Below are positions 19,215-30,037 of a stretch of 64,000 nt of DNA, piece after piece. Each line of letters begins with the position of its first letter. Position 1 is the stretch's first letter. The position numbers and the translations under genes are program-made. Source of the DNA: Mycobacterium marseillense (GTDB lineage: Bacteria > Actinomycetota > Actinomycetes > Mycobacteriales > Mycobacteriaceae); contig NZ_AP022584.1 in assembly GCF_010731675.1 (NCBI RefSeq), forward strand, positions 5,208,001 through 5,272,000. Direction: 5' to 3'. Below the pieces are notes generated by a model, which worked only from the letters and a program-made list of their open reading frames with translations, was not told the DNA's origin and did not search any database.

Positions 19215-19745
19215 GTGACTTTCATCGAATGCCTCGCGAGTCGCGAGATCTACCGGAATCCGTGGATGGTGCTGCGCGAGGATGACATCCGCCGCCCGGA
19301 CGGCAGCACGGGGCTGTACGGCGTCGTCGACAAGCCGGCCTACGCGCTCGTGATGCCCTACGACGGGCACCGCTTCCGGTTGGTCGAGCAGTTCCGCTAC
19401 CCCGTCGGGGAGCGTCGGTGGGAATTCCCGCAAGGCACGGCTCCGGACCTGGCCGACGTCGAGCCGGCCGAGTTGGCCGAGCGTGAGCTGCGCGAGGAAA
19501 CCGGGTTGCGCGCAACGACGTTCGAGGTGCTCGGCGAGCTCGACGTGGCCCCGGGGATGACGAGTCAGCGCGGCCGGGTGTTTCTGGCCACGGGGATCAT
19601 CGAGGGCGAAGCCGACCGCGAACACGAGGAGCAGGACATGCGCAGCGCGTGGTTCGCGCGCGACGAGGTGGAGCGGATGATCCGCGGCGGAGTCATCGCC
19701 GACGCGCAGTCGGTCGCCGCCTACGGCCTGTTCCTGTTGCGCTGA
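19215..19745 (+). CDS. Nudix hydrolase, ADP-ribose pyrophosphatase-like
   Basis: A 176-residue Nudix protein. The Nudix box is recognisable as PQGTAPDLADVEPAELAERE followed by LREETGL; it has two residues more than the canonical G-x5-E-x7-REUXEE-x-GU spacing, as in ADP-ribose/nucleotide-sugar pyrophosphatases. It cleaves nucleoside diphosphate-X compounds, with the exact substrate unknown. An AATACT hexamer 6 nt upstream of the GTG suggests a leaderless transcript. Confidence 0.85.
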   Translation: MTFIECLASREIYRNPWMVLREDDIRRPDGSTGLYGVVDKPAYALVMPYDGHRFRLVEQFRYPVGERRWEFPQGTAPDLADVEPAELAERELREETGLRATTFEVLGELDVAPGMTSQRGRVFLATGIIEGEADREHEEQDMRSAWFARDEVERMIRGGVIADAQSVAAYGLFLLR

Positions 19746-19821
19746 CGACCACCGCCGCGAAACACCGCGATCGTGTCCTCGCCGAGATCGCACCGCGTCA
19801 TCGAACGCCCACTATTGACCG

Positions 19822-20331
19822 ATGCGACCGAGGTTTCGGGTAGTTGCGGTGCTCGTCGCCGTGACTGCCTCGGTCGCGGGGACGCCCGCGATCGGCGCGC
19901 AGGCGGTGTCGCCGTCGTGGAACGGGAAATACTCATTGGTGCGGTACGCGGCCGGCAAATCCGGCACCAGCGTCGCCGCGCGGCAAGCCGAGCCCACCTT
20001 CAGCGCCGACTACGTCTTTAGCACCGCATGCTCGTCGGGGACGTGCGTGGCCACGGCCACCGACGGGCCCACGCCCAAGAATCCGACGCTGCCCCAGCCG
20101 TCGCACTACACCTGGGATGGGGCGAAATGGGTGGAGCGCTTCGACTTCCAATGGGATTGCTATAGGGGCGAAGGCGTTCCGAAGGTGTGGGCCCCCGCGC
20201 GGTCGTGGGCCTTTTACACGCCGCAGGCGGACGGATCGTTGCGCGGTGTGTGGCACACCGACATCGACGGCGGCCCGTGCCGCGGCACCGTCGAAATGCC
20301 GGTGGCGGCGTTCACCGCCGGGCCGGGCTGA
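19822..20331 (+). CDS. exported protein of unknown function, four cysteines
   Basis: A 169-residue protein with a Sec signal peptide (Arg-rich start, hydrophobic VVAVLVAVTASVAG, likely cleavage after GAQA). The mature part has four Cys (TACSSGTCV, WDCYRG, GGPCRG), probably two disulfides, and a WAFYTPQADGSLRGVWHTDI segment typical of a secreted mycobacterial beta-rich family. No enzyme motif seen. A CACTAT hexamer 6 nt before the ATG suggests leaderless transcription. It is convergent with the next gene, with a 15-bp gap. Confidence 0.65.
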   Translation: MRPRFRVVAVLVAVTASVAGTPAIGAQAVSPSWNGKYSLVRYAAGKSGTSVAARQAEPTFSADYVFSTACSSGTCVATATDGPTPKNPTLPQPSHYTWDGAKWVERFDFQWDCYRGEGVPKVWAPARSWAFYTPQADGSLRGVWHTDIDGGPCRGTVEMPVAAFTAGPG

Positions 20332-20346
20332 CGGAGACGTCGTCGA

Positions 20347-21027
20347 TCAGTCCGGCGGCGCGCTGGTCATGGACGCGATGTAGTAAACCTCGTGACCGGT
20401 CGGATAGCCGCCGCCGTCGGTGGCGATGTGGACGTGGTCGTAGTGGTTGGCGGTCTCTGAGCCCAGGTCGGCCGTCCAGTTGCCCCCGCCGACGCCCGGG
20501 TAGATCTTCTGCCGCCAGATCACGTGGTTGATGCCCCACCGCTTCGCGTTCGCCAGCGCATACCCGGCGATCTGATTGCCGAGCTCGATGCCCTCGGGGG
20601 TGTGGAAGTTCGGGATCATGACGTCGATCGCCAACCCCTTGGGATGCCACGGCAGCGGGTCTTCCCGGTACCCGTAGATCGTCTTGATCTGGGGAAAGAG
20701 CACCCCGATCACGCGGGCCGCCCAGATGGTTTTGACCTGCAGCCGATCCTCGGACGCGACCCCGTGGGGCAATGCGAGCTGGAACTGCTGGCCGGCGGAG
20801 GGGGCCGGTGGTGCCAGCGCGGTGAGCGCCTCCACCTCGGCGGGACTGGCGGTGTGTGGCGGCCGCGGAGTTGGTGTGGCCGCGGCGCTGGTGGGGGCCG
20901 CCGTCGGTGTCTCGACGCAACACCGTGGCTTGGTGCCCTGGGCGTGGATCATGGCGGCCGAGACGACGAGCGACGCCGCGACCGCCATCCATCGGCCAGC
21001 ACCCTTGGTGAACACTTTCACGCCCAC
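20347..21027 (-). CDS. exported protein with zinc-type H...D...HxH motif (ARB_07466/peptidase M15-like)
   Basis: About 226 residues: an N-terminal membrane/signal segment (RWMAVAASLVVSAAMIHA), a Pro/Thr/Ala-rich linker (TPTAAPTSAAATPTPRPPHT) and a C-terminal domain. The domain has HPKGLAIDVMIP and NHYDHVHIA, the His/Asp arrangement of D-Ala-D-Ala metallopeptidase-like folds. Such proteins may act on peptidoglycan outside the cell, but activity is not established. The start is uncertain: GTG at 21027 or 21021 puts the signal near the N-terminus, and the frame stays open to 21126. Confidence 0.65.
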   Translation of the reverse strand: MGVKVFTKGAGRWMAVAASLVVSAAMIHAQGTKPRCCVETPTAAPTSAAATPTPRPPHTASPAEVEALTALAPPAPSAGQQFQLALPHGVASEDRLQVKTIWAARVIGVLFPQIKTIYGYREDPLPWHPKGLAIDVMIPNFHTPEGIELGNQIAGYALANAKRWGINHVIWRQKIYPGVGGGNWTADLGSETANHYDHVHIATDGGGYPTGHEVYYIASMTSAPPD

Positions 21028-21222
21028 GGCCAGCAGCTTAATGTCGCGTGTGACGCGTGTGGCGGTGTTTGCACAACACTGATGCCGCCGGCGGGATTTC
21101 ATCGGCCGCAACGTGTCGCTCAGCAAAGCTGACCGTCTGGACTGCAGCGGAAGTGGGTAAACAACGCGCAGCCGCGGCGCGTCAGCTTCGGGATCGAGTC
21201 ACCAGTCGAAAGGCGGCAACAC

Positions 21223-21582
21223 ATGGTTCGTCACGAGGGGGGCCGATGGGACGTCGGCATCAAGGACGCCGCGGTCTATGTCGAGCGTGTCTCTGACAGC
21301 GACGATCGCGTATTCGAGGATTCGTTGACCGCTCAGGAGGCCCGCGACCTGGCCGGGCTGCTGACAAAGTATGCGGACAAGCTCGACGAGGCCCGGGATG
21401 CCGACAAGGCCAAGGAGTCCGGGAAATCCGACGAGCCCGAGGATTCCGAGGATTCCGGCAAGGCCGAGGAGTCGGAGAAATCCGACGAGCCCGAGGATTC
21501 CGAGGATTCCGGCGAGGCCGAGGAGTCGGAGAAATCCGACGAGTCCAAAAAGTCTGACGAGTCAGACGAATCCGACAACTGA
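21223..21582 (+). CDS. small acidic repeat protein
   Basis: A 119-residue protein. Residues 1-60 look folded (GGRWDVGIKDAAVYVERV, then SLTAQEARDLAGLLTKYADK, a helix). The tail from 61 is extremely acidic and low complexity, built of an 18-residue repeat KSDEPEDSEDSGKAEESE present twice (68-85, 86-103), then shorter KSDES units. The tail is probably disordered. The ATG at 21223 follows a GAAAGG site. I do not recognise a function. Confidence 0.6.
   Translation: MVRHEGGRWDVGIKDAAVYVERVSDSDDRVFEDSLTAQEARDLAGLLTKYADKLDEARDADKAKESGKSDEPEDSEDSGKAEESEKSDEPEDSEDSGEAEESEKSDESKKSDESDESDN
21424..21531 (+). repeat. 54-bp tandem duplication inside the acidic protein gene
   Basis: Two in-frame 54-bp units (21424-21477 and 21478-21531), almost identical, encode the two 18-residue acidic repeats. 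In-frame units allow copy-number change without frameshift. Confidence 0.75.
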
Positions 21583-21663
21583 CTTATTTGGCCCAGATGG
21601 CCGTCCGCCGACCGAGGTAACGCTCTCTAGCGTTGTGCCACAGTGCAATAGCGCCCTCGGAAA

Positions 21664-22854
21664 TCAGGCTCGCCGGCCGGCCCGTTCGGCGAATGCGTCG
21701 AGCGCGGCGAGCACTTCAGGGGAACGCCACACTCGGTTGCGGGGTCCACTGGTCGTCTCGACGAGGATTCCCGCCTTGGCGAGCGGGTTGAGGTAGCGAT
21801 GAGCGTTGGTGGACTCTATGCCGAGTTCCTGTGCCAGTAGCGCAGCGTTGACGACTGGGCGGCGGCTCAACAGATCGGCGACCTTCCACACCGCCGAGTC
21901 GGACCGCGCGGTGATCACGCCTTTCCAACTCTCCCGGATAGCGCGAAGATCGGCGACCAGCTGACGCCCGTTCGCGATAGCCAGGACGCTGGCCCGCGAG
22001 AAGCGCTCGACAATCGGCGCGGCGTCGCCGTCGTGGTAGGTAGTCAGCGCGGCGAAGTATGCCCTCGTGTCGGCCAGCAGCCCGGCCGAGACCGGCACCG
22101 TCACCTGGCGTGTGAGGCCCTTGTTGCGCAGCATGGCTTGCACCAGTGCGCGGCCCGTTCGTCCGTTCCCGTCGGTGAAGGGATGAATCGTCTCGAACTG
22201 TGCATGGGCCACCGCGATCTGCGGCAACGGGGCGACGTCGGCGCGCTGCGCGAAGGCGATCAGGTCGCCGATCGCGCCGGGAATGAGCTCGTGGCGCGGG
22301 CCGACGAATGTCGCGCCGATGGGAGTGGAACCGCCGCCGATCCACACTGGCTCCGTGCGGAATTCGCCTGGCGTATGGCGTGGCTCGTTGGCCATCAACG
22401 CGCGGTGCATCGTCAGGATGGCGTCGGCGTCAACGGTGTCGGACAGTGCGACCGCTGCCTGCATCGCGGCGGTGTTGGCGACGATCATCTCGGCGTTGCG
22501 CTTGGCCCTGCCGCCGGGCAGTTCGGCCTCCGCGATAGCCCGGGCTGATGCGCTGAGGTTCTCGATCTCCGAGCTGGCGGCGGATTCCGACCGCAGCAAC
22601 ACGGCGGCAAACGGTGCGATCTCGCCTCCGAGCTCGGCGTCGAAACGCGTGATCTCGCGGCTGGCGGATTCGGCTTCCGCCAAGACGAGCGCGGGTAAGT
22701 CCAGGACCAGGTCGGCAATCTTGGCCGGCACGGCGGGGTGGTAGGTGCCGTACTTCGGCAGCGTCGCGCTTGCGTACCGCACCCCCCGCGGTTCCCAACG
22801 GACGTCCTCGTAGGCGAGGGGGCGAAGTGAAGTCACCGCTCCATTTAACCTCAT
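21664..22854 (-). CDS. Fic-domain protein with C-terminal winged helix
   Basis: A 396-residue Fic protein. The active-site motif HPFTDGNGRTGR (His224 to Arg235) matches HxFx(D/E)GNGRxxR fully, so AMP transfer to a protein hydroxyl is predicted. Residues 94-99 (SSEIEN) match the inhibitory (S/T)xxxE(G/N) helix upstream of the Fic core, so it is a class II, self-inhibited enzyme. Residues 310-385 form a winged helix (VADLLSRRPVVNAALLAQEL, then ESTNAHRYLNPLAKAGILVE), giving possible DNA binding. The promoter-side region carries a series of repeated motifs. No separate antitoxin gene is adjacent. The target is unknown. Confidence 0.9.
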   Translation of the reverse strand: MRLNGAVTSLRPLAYEDVRWEPRGVRYASATLPKYGTYHPAVPAKIADLVLDLPALVLAEAESASREITRFDAELGGEIAPFAAVLLRSESAASSEIENLSASARAIAEAELPGGRAKRNAEMIVANTAAMQAAVALSDTVDADAILTMHRALMANEPRHTPGEFRTEPVWIGGGSTPIGATFVGPRHELIPGAIGDLIAFAQRADVAPLPQIAVAHAQFETIHPFTDGNGRTGRALVQAMLRNKGLTRQVTVPVSAGLLADTRAYFAALTTYHDGDAAPIVERFSRASVLAIANGRQLVADLRAIRESWKGVITARSDSAVWKVADLLSRRPVVNAALLAQELGIESTNAHRYLNPLAKAGILVETTSGPRNRVWRSPEVLAALDAFAERAGRRA

Positions 22855-23001
22855 TTAAATGATTAAGTGAAGTTAATGATGACGGTTCACCTCACTTAGC
22901 GAGGCATTGTCGCGCCAGGTGGGGTTAAGTGAGGGCGCGATTGCGCTTTGACCTCACTTGCGCGCTTATGTGACGCTAGCAGCGTCCATCGGCTTCACTT
23001 A
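22825..23001. promoter_or_regulatory. cluster of six TTAAGTGA(A/G)G-like motifs beside fic
   Basis: An octamer-like motif AAGTGA(A/G)G recurs in both orientations: + strand at 22825, 22865 and 22927; inverted copies (CCTCACTT or CTTCACTT) at 22890, 22952 and 22993. Several extend to TTAAGTGA. One copy lies inside the 5' coding end and five lie upstream. Spacing is about 25-40 bp. This is an operator-array arrangement; the winged helix of the Fic protein itself is the obvious candidate binder (autoregulation). Inferred. Confidence 0.55.
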
Positions 23002-23130
23002 CAGATGTGGCGTCGCTTCGGGCGCGCGACCCTCGGGGCTTTGCGTGGTGGTTAAGCAAACAATCTGACGACGCCTGAGAAAGAGGCGGGCTGAAACGGC
23101 CGAAACGAATCTGGCCTGCGATAACAGCGG

Positions 23131-23203
23131 TGCCCCCGGCAGGATTCGAACCTGCGGCCTTCTGCTCCGGAGGCAGACGCTCTATCCCCTGAGCTACGGG
23201 GGC
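23131..23203 (-). tRNA. argV: tRNA-Arg (CCG)
   Basis: A 73-nt cloverleaf on the minus strand. The acceptor GCCCCCG pairs with CGGGGGC, the D arm has AGCTC...GAGC, the anticodon stem CTGC/GCAG encloses loop CTCCGGA (anticodon CCG), and the T arm is GCAGG-TTCGAAT-CCTGC. The CCA end is not encoded. It decodes CGG. It lies beside argS, divergently oriented. Confidence 0.95.
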
Positions 23204-23304
23204 GCTACAACTTTGTCGTTGCACCATTGGGCTCCGACAGACTAACGCATCCGGGCGGCTGCCCCGCCACCGCAATGGATTCGGGGCGCGGGCACCCCAG
23301 CCAA

Positions 23305-23321
23305 TAGGATGGACGCTCGTG
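23305..23321 (+). promoter_or_regulatory. leaderless-type promoter of argS
   Basis: TAGGAT at 23305-23310 is a good -10 hexamer with only 8 nt before the GTG start at 23319, so transcription would begin at or next to the start codon. No Shine-Dalgarno sequence is present. Confidence 0.45.
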
Positions 23322-24971
23322 ACCCCCGCTGACCTCGCTGAGCTGCTCAAAAACACCGCCGCCGCGGTGCTGGCCGAGCGTGGGCTGGACGCTGCCGTGC
23401 TGCCGGCGACGGTGACCGTCGAGCGGCCCCGCAATCCCGAGCACGGCGATTACGCCAGCAACCTGGCGATGCAGCTGGGCAAAAAGGTGGGCACCAACCC
23501 CCGTGAGCTGGCCGGATGGCTCGCCGAGGCGCTCGCGCAGGCCGACGGCATCGCGTCTGCGGAGGTGGCCGGACCTGGCTTCATCAACCTGCGCCTCGAG
23601 GCGTCGGCGCAGGCGGTCGTCGTCAACAACGTCCTCGACGCCGGTGCTCGCTACGGCCACTCCGACGCGCTGGGCAGCCAGCACATCAACCTGGAATTCG
23701 TCTCGGCCAACCCGACCGGCCCGATCCACATCGGCGGAACCCGCTGGGCCGCGGTCGGCGACGCGCTCGGCCGGCTCCTGTCCACGCAGGGCGCCGACGT
23801 GGTGCGCGAATACTATTTCAACGACCACGGCGCCCAGATCGACCGGTTCGCGAGCTCACTGATCGCCGCGGCCAAAGGCGAACCCACCCCGGAAGACGGC
23901 TACGCCGGCGCCTACATCAACGACATCGCCGCCCAGATCATGCAGAAGGCGCCCGACGCGCTGCGCCTGCCCGGCCCCGAGATGCACGAGACCTTCCGCG
24001 CCATCGGCGTCGACCTGATGTTCACCCACATCAAGGAGTCGTTGCACGAATTCGGCACCGACTTCGACGTCTACACCCACGAAGACGCGATGCACACCAG
24101 CGGCCGGGTCGACGAGGCCCTCGCCAAGCTGCGCGAGACCGGCAACATCTACGAGAAGGACGGCGCAACATGGTTGCGCGCCAGCGCTTTCGGCGATGAC
24201 AAGGATCGCGTCGTGATCAAAAGCGACGGAAAACCGGCCTACATCGCCGGTGACATTGCCTACTACCTGGACAAGCGGCACCGCGGCTTCGACCTGTGCA
24301 TCTACATGCTCGGCGCCGATCACCACGGGTACATCGCCCGCCTCAAGGCCGTGGCGGCGGCCCTCGGCGACGACCCGGCCACCGTCGAGGTGCTCATCGG
24401 CCAGCTGGTCAACTTGGTCCGCGACGGCCAGCCGGTCCGGATGAGCAAGCGCGCCGGAACCGTGCTCACGCTCGACGATCTCGTCGAGGCGATCGGCGTC
24501 GACGCCGCGCGCTACAGCCTGATCCGGTCCTCGGTGGACACCCCGATCGACATCGACCTGGCGCTGTGGTCGTCGGCGTCCAACGAAAACCCGGTCTATT
24601 ACGTGCAATACGCGCACGCCCGGCTCTCGGCGCTGGCCCGCAACGCCGCCGAACTCGGCCTGATCGCCGACACCGGCAACCTCGGGCTGCTCGACCACGA
24701 CAAGGAGGGGGCGCTGCTGCGCACCCTCGGCGAATTCCCCCGGGTGCTCACGACGGCGTCGTCGTTGCGCGAACCGCACCGGATCTGCCGCTACTTGGAA
24801 GACCTCGCGGGCGACTACCACCGGTTCTACGACTCCTGCCGGGTGCTGCCGCAGGGCGACGAGCAACCCACCGATCTGCACACCGCGCGCCTGGCGCTGT
24901 GCCAAGCGACCCGCCAGGTGATCGCCAACGGCCTGGCGATCCTCGGCGTCACTGCCCCGGAGCGAATGTGA
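23319..24971 (+). CDS. argS: arginyl-tRNA synthetase
   Basis: A 550-residue class I synthetase, charging tRNA-Arg with arginine. The HIGH motif is HIGG at 137-140 ([17 protein letters not shown]) and the KMSKS motif appears as RMSKR around 374-378. The N-terminal Add1 region ([17 protein letters not shown]) and C-terminal DALR anticodon-binding domain ([15 protein letters not shown]) are normal. It ends in a GTGA overlap with lysA. Confidence 0.97.
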   Translation: MTPADLAELLKNTAAAVLAERGLDAAVLPATVTVERPRNPEHGDYASNLAMQLGKKVGTNPRELAGWLAEALAQADGIASAEVAGPGFINLRLEASAQAVVVNNVLDAGARYGHSDALGSQHINLEFVSANPTGPIHIGGTRWAAVGDALGRLLSTQGADVVREYYFNDHGAQIDRFASSLIAAAKGEPTPEDGYAGAYINDIAAQIMQKAPDALRLPGPEMHETFRAIGVDLMFTHIKESLHEFGTDFDVYTHEDAMHTSGRVDEALAKLRETGNIYEKDGATWLRASAFGDDKDRVVIKSDGKPAYIAGDIAYYLDKRHRGFDLCIYMLGADHHGYIARLKAVAAALGDDPATVEVLIGQLVNLVRDGQPVRMSKRAGTVLTLDDLVEAIGVDAARYSLIRSSVDTPIDIDLALWSSASNENPVYYVQYAHARLSALARNAAELGLIADTGNLGLLDHDKEGALLRTLGEFPRVLTTASSLREPHRICRYLEDLAGDYHRFYDSCRVLPQGDEQPTDLHTARLALCQATRQVIANGLAILGVTAPERM

Positions 24972-26386
24972 ACGTTCATCCCGCCGGACCCCGGCACGCC
25001 GAAGAGACCCGCCACGCCGAAAGCCCGCCACGGCCCCAATCCGCCGAGGAGCTGCTGCTGCTGGCGCCAAACGTGTGGCCCCGCAACACGGCTCGCGACA
25101 ACGCCGGCGTCGCCAGCATCGCGGGGGTCGCAGTGACCGACCTCGCCCAGGAGTACGGGACCCCACTGTTCGTCGTCGACGAGGACGACTTCCGCTCCCG
25201 CTGCCGAGAGATCGCGTCGGCGTTCGGCGGTGGCAAGAACGTCCACTACGCGGCCAAGGCCTTCCTGTGCAGCGAGATCGCCCGCTGGATCGACGAGGAG
25301 GGCCTGTCGCTCGACGTGTGCACCGGCGGCGAGTTGGCCGTTGCGCTGCACGCCAACTTCCCTCCTGAGCGAATCACCTTCCACGGCAACAACAAATCGG
25401 TCGCGGAGTTGACCGCGGCCGTCAAAGCCGGTGTCGGCCATGTCGTTTTGGACTCGATGACCGAGATCGAGCGGCTGAACACCATTGCCGGCGAGGCGGG
25501 CATCGTCCAGGACGTCTTCGTCCGTCTCACCGTCGGTGTCGAAGCGCACACCCACGAGTTCATCTCGACCGCGCACGAGGACCAGAAGTTCGGGCTGTCC
25601 GTGGCCAGCGGCGCGGCGCTGGCCGCCATCGGCCGGGTATTCGAAACCGAACACCTCCGGGTGGTCGGTCTGCACAGCCACATCGGTTCGCAGATCTTCG
25701 ATGTCGACGGCTTCGAACTTGCCGCGCGCCGTGTCCTCGGCCTGCTGCACGAGGCCGTCGAGCAATTCGGTGTCGAGAAGGCCGCGCAGATCTCCACCGT
25801 GGACCTCGGTGGCGGACTTGGTATCTCGTACCTGGCAGCGGACGACCCGCCGCCGATGGACGAATTGGCCGGCAAGCTGAGCGCGATCGTGAAGAACGAG
25901 TCGGAGGCCGTCGGGCTGCCGACACCCCGGCTGGTGGTCGAGCCCGGACGTGCCATCGCCGGACCCGGCACCATCACCCTCTACGAGGTGGGCACCGTCA
26001 AGGACGTGGACGTCAGTGCCACGGCTCACCGGCGCTACGTCAGCGTCGACGGCGGCATGAGCGACAACATCCGCACCGCGCTCTACGACGCCCAATACGA
26101 CGCCCGGCTGGTCTCCCGACTCAGCGATGCGCCCGCAGAGCTGGCGCGCGTCGTCGGAAAGCATTGCGAGAGCGGCGATATCGTCGTGCGCGACACGTGG
26201 GTGCCCGGTGATCTGCATCCCGGCGACCTGATCGGGGTGGCCGCGACGGGCGCCTACTGCTACTCATTGTCGAGTCGTTACAACATGATCTGCCGTCCCG
26301 CCGTCGTCGCGGTGCGTGACGGGCGCGCGCGCCTGCTCCTGCGCCGCGAGACGGTCGACGATCTACTGAGTCTGGAAGTGAGGTGA
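24968..26386 (+). CDS. lysA: diaminopimelate decarboxylase
   Basis: A 472-residue fold III PLP enzyme making L-lysine from meso-diaminopimelate, the last step of the pathway. The PLP lysine is Lys97 (YAAKAF). Also visible are HSHIGSQIF, the Gly-rich phosphate site GGGLG, EPGRAI, the active-site GKHCESGD and a [11 protein letters not shown]-terminal segment. The GTG at 24968 overlaps the argS stop (GTGA). The N-terminus is about 25 residues longer than I recall for M. tuberculosis LysA, so an internal start is possible. Confidence 0.95.
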   Translation: MNVHPAGPRHAEETRHAESPPRPQSAEELLLLAPNVWPRNTARDNAGVASIAGVAVTDLAQEYGTPLFVVDEDDFRSRCREIASAFGGGKNVHYAAKAFLCSEIARWIDEEGLSLDVCTGGELAVALHANFPPERITFHGNNKSVAELTAAVKAGVGHVVLDSMTEIERLNTIAGEAGIVQDVFVRLTVGVEAHTHEFISTAHEDQKFGLSVASGAALAAIGRVFETEHLRVVGLHSHIGSQIFDVDGFELAARRVLGLLHEAVEQFGVEKAAQISTVDLGGGLGISYLAADDPPPMDELAGKLSAIVKNESEAVGLPTPRLVVEPGRAIAGPGTITLYEVGTVKDVDVSATAHRRYVSVDGGMSDNIRTALYDAQYDARLVSRLSDAPAELARVVGKHCESGDIVVRDTWVPGDLHPGDLIGVAATGAYCYSLSSRYNMICRPAVVAVRDGRARLLLRRETVDDLLSLEVR

Positions 26387-26389
26387 ACT

Positions 26390-27711
26390 GTGCCCCGTGA
26401 CGAAAAGCCGGTCGGTGTAGCGGTACTCGGGTTGGGCAACGTCGGAAGCGAAGTTGTCCGAATCATCGAGGACAGCGCCGATGACCTCGCGGCTCGTGTC
26501 GGTGCGCCCCTGGTGCTCCGTGGCGTCGGAGTGCGCCGCGTCGCCGACGACCGCGGCGTCCCCGCCGAGCTGCTCACCGACGACATCGAAGGTCTCGCCG
26601 CACGCGACGACGTCGACATCGTCGTGGAGCTCATGGGGCCGGTCGAGCCGTCCCGCAAGGCGATCCTGTGCGCCCTCGAGCACGGCAAGTCGGTTGTCAC
26701 GGCGAACAAGGCGCTGCTGTCCATCTCCACCGGCGAGTTGGCGCAGGCAGCCGAAAGTGCGCATGTCGACTTGTATTTCGAGGCCGCGGTCGCGGGCGCC
26801 ATTCCCGTCATCCGGCCGCTCACCCAGTCACTGGCCGGTGACACCGTGCTGCGGGTCGCCGGCATCGTCAACGGCACCACGAACTACATCTTGTCCGCGA
26901 TGGACAGCACCGGCGCCGACTACGACACCGCGCTGGCCGAGGCCAGCGCGCTGGGCTACGCCGAGGCCGACCCCACCGCCGACGTCGAGGGCTACGACGC
27001 CGCGGCCAAGGCCGCGATCCTGGCGTCCATCGCGTTCCACACCCGGGTGACCGCCGACGACGTCTACCGCGAGGGCATCACCAAGGTCACCCCAGCCGAC
27101 TTCGAATCAGCCCGGGCGCTGGGCTGCACCATCAAGCTGCTGTCCATCTGCGAGCGCATCACGGGCGACGATGGCCAGGAACGGGTCTCGGCGCGCGTCT
27201 ACCCGGCACTGGTGCCGCTGTCGCATCCGCTGGCCACGGTCAACGGCGCATTCAACGCGGTCGTGGTCGAAGCCAAGGCCTCCGGAAGGCTGATGTTCTA
27301 CGGCCAGGGCGCCGGCGGCGCGCCGACCGCGTCCGCCGTGGCCGGTGACCTGGTGATGGCCGCACGCAACCGGGTGCTGGGCAGCCGCGGGCCGAAGGAA
27401 TCCAAGTACGCCCAACTCCCCGTCGCCCCAATGGGTTTGATCTCCACCCGCTACTACGTCAGCATGAACGTGGCGGACAAGCCCGGCGTGTTGTCCTCGG
27501 TAGCCGCGGAATTCGCCAAGCGCGAGGTCAGCATCGCCGAGGTGCGGCAGGAGGGCGTCGCGGACGAGGGCGGACGACGGGTGGGGGCCCGCATCGTCGT
27601 GGTCACCCACCGCGCCACCGACGCCGCGCTGTCCGAAACCGTCGACGCGCTCGCCGATCTCGATGCCGTGCAGAGCGTGACAAGCGTGCTGCGATTGGAA
27701 GGGACCACCCT

Positions 27712-27715
<4 letters not shown>
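26390..27715 (+). CDS. thrA: homoserine dehydrogenase
   Basis: A 441-residue enzyme reducing aspartate semialdehyde to homoserine with NAD(P)H. The Rossmann motif GLGNVG is at residues 14-19; the catalytic region contains [11 protein letters not shown] and the conserved [20 protein letters not shown]. The C-terminal ACT domain ([24 protein letters not shown], residues about 350-430) allows feedback control by threonine. It lies 3 bp after lysA and overlaps thrC by 4 bp. Confidence 0.96.
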
Positions 27716-29770
<2,055 letters not shown>

Positions 29771-29795
29771 TCAACAGCGTGGCCGGAGGGTTTGC

Positions 29796-29824
29796 TTGCT
29801 TCCAGCAGGGATGGGGGCTATCCT
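29796..29824 (+). promoter_or_regulatory. candidate rho promoter
   Basis: TTGCTT (29796-29801) is followed after 17 bp by TATCCT (29819-29824). This gives a rho transcript with a leader of roughly 200 nt. Confidence 0.4.
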
Positions 29825-29997
29825 CGGAGCCGTCCAGCAATCGCAGCATCTGCATCTGCATCCATACTGCCTTGCCGCTAGGACAACACCAATTCTTCTT
29901 GTGGACGAGGTTCGCCGTTTACTCCGCCGATCCAGGCGATCACCGTTGCAGAGTCGATGATTGGGCGCACTCGGCAATTTGGCTGAATGCAACGAAC

Positions 29998-30031
29998 CCC
30001 CCGTATGACGTGATCAGCGGGGGAAGAAAGG
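29998..30031 (+). promoter_or_regulatory. hairpin next to the rho ribosome binding site
   Basis: CCCCCG (29998-30003) can pair with CGGGGG (30018-30023), immediately before the AGAAAGGA ribosome binding site (30024-30031). The fold could modulate rho translation; Rho of other bacteria controls its own gene in the leader. Inferred from sequence only. Confidence 0.35.
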
Positions 30032-30037
30032 AACTCC

